From CAWIMX01 sp963837345 (GTDB taxonomy: Bacteria; Acidobacteriota; Vicinamibacteria; Vicinamibacterales; CAVVIG01): a stretch of DNA of 64,000 bases. The stretch lies in the NCBI GenBank assembly GCA_963837345.1, contig CAWIMX010000001.1, positions 2,356,001 through 2,420,000 of the forward strand. The letters are read 5' to 3'. This document shows, in pieces, positions 63,614 to 64,000 of the stretch (the first letter of the stretch is position 1; every line of letters begins with the position of its first letter). The notes beneath the pieces were generated by a model. The model worked only from the letters and a program-made list of their open reading frames with translations. It was not told the DNA's origin and did not search any database. Both the position numbers and the translations under genes were made by a program.

Positions 63614-64000
63614 ATGACTGGATCCACGCGAACGTCGCGAGGGTGGCTTCCGGCGGTGCTCGTCGTGTCAGCAGCCATTGGCCTCGGCGCCCAGCAGACG
63701 GCACCGGATCCCGGCGGCGCCGGCACGAACCCGCTCGGCCAGTCGCTGCTGTTGCCGTCCGGACTCGTCCGCGACGACGCGATGTTGCCGGCTCCGGCCC
63801 TCCAGCCCGAAGACCGACAGTACGGCGATCTCCACGGTGCCAGGCTCAAGCAGTACCTGATGGAGGTCGACGCGATCTCGCTGAAGGACCGCGACAGCGG
63901 AAATCTCTTCTGGGGCCGCAATGTCGGGACGCCGGGGCACGAAGCGACCGAGTCGTGGGTCGAGCGCTACTTCCGTCAGTTCGGCATGGCCGACGTCCAC
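63614..64000 (+). CDS. M28-family peptidase, N-terminal part (continues past window)
   Basis: 129 residues are visible, with a signal peptide (LPAVLVVSAAIGLGAQQ). The stretch around GARLKQYLMEVDAISLKDRD and NLFWGRNVGTPGHEATESWV matches the region before the protease core of acidobacterial M28/PA-domain peptidases. The zinc-binding core lies outside the window, so the assignment is by N-terminal resemblance only. It is divergent from the PAS kinase across 38 bp. Confidence 0.6.
   Translation, partial: MTGSTRTSRGWLPAVLVVSAAIGLGAQQTAPDPGGAGTNPLGQSLLLPSGLVRDDAMLPAPALQPEDRQYGDLHGARLKQYLMEVDAISLKDRDSGNLFWGRNVGTPGHEATESWVERYFRQFGMADVH

Overview
The window is high-GC DNA from a soil- or sediment-type Acidobacteriota, most likely the Vicinamibacteria/subgroup 6 branch. 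The lineage call is inference from gene content. It rests on an Oar-like TonB-dependent receptor with a carboxypeptidase-regulatory domain, a PadR regulator coupled to an orphan duplicated ABC permease (ADOP type), several secreted PQQ dehydrogenases, a BlaI/M56 pair fused to a TonB C-terminus, and two secreted proteins of a 'YACHEGN' family. I saw no rRNA, tRNA, CRISPR array, integrase or transposase, so this looks like ordinary chromosome with locally duplicated and decaying genes.

Layout. 1-4.6 kb: the N-terminal part of an APC permease, then an Oar-like outer-membrane receptor. 4.6-9.5 kb: bifunctional aspartokinase/homoserine dehydrogenase (thrA) divergent from citramalate synthase (cimA), which is translationally coupled to a cupredoxin lipoprotein. 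9.5-15.7 kb: a hybrid histidine kinase, then a Tat-exported molybdenum hydroxylase whose Fe-S and Mo domains are fused, with a PaoB-like FAD subunit. 16-20.5 kb: a tandem pair of nearly identical PQQ dehydrogenases; the second copy carries two one-base insertions, and each copy ends in a strong intrinsic terminator. 20.5-26.1 kb: M2 peptidase, an unknown secreted protein, ABC ATPase, DUF423, a small Tat protein and a DACNV/diadenylate-cyclase-like protein. 26.1-27.1 kb: a 143-bp-period repeat array.

27.1-30.8 kb: dut, then the complete oxidative pentose-phosphate operon gnd-zwf-pgl with overlapping genes. 30.9-36.5 kb: PadR-ADOP, a DUF4097 protein and an FMN glutamate-synthase-like protein. 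36.7-44.7 kb: a second hybrid kinase, arfB-PEBP-hydrolase, M29 aminopeptidase, pirin and a small disordered protein. 44.7-50 kb: an NHL/TPR pair, a decayed YACHEGN gene and a third PQQ dehydrogenase with one frameshift. 50.2-51.3 kb: DinB and a second, 149-bp-period repeat array sharing a core module with the first. 51.3-58.7 kb: methyltransferase, M1 aminopeptidase, M56-TonB/BlaI, DUF309, fatty-acid hydroxylase and an intact YACHEGN protein. 58.9-64 kb: a secreted cytochrome c/PHM-like copper monooxygenase with an unknown partner, a third PAS hybrid kinase and the start of an M28-like peptidase.

Taken together the genes suggest an aerobic heterotroph that oxidises compounds in the periplasm (PQQ and molybdenum enzymes, copper proteins) and degrades peptides (M1, M2, M28 and M29 families), controlled by several multi-domain kinases. 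The most unusual items are the two related palindromic repeat arrays, the DACNV-DAC protein with an altered RHR motif, the fused exported molybdenum hydroxylase, and the cluster of single-base frame breaks in the PQQ-dehydrogenase family.
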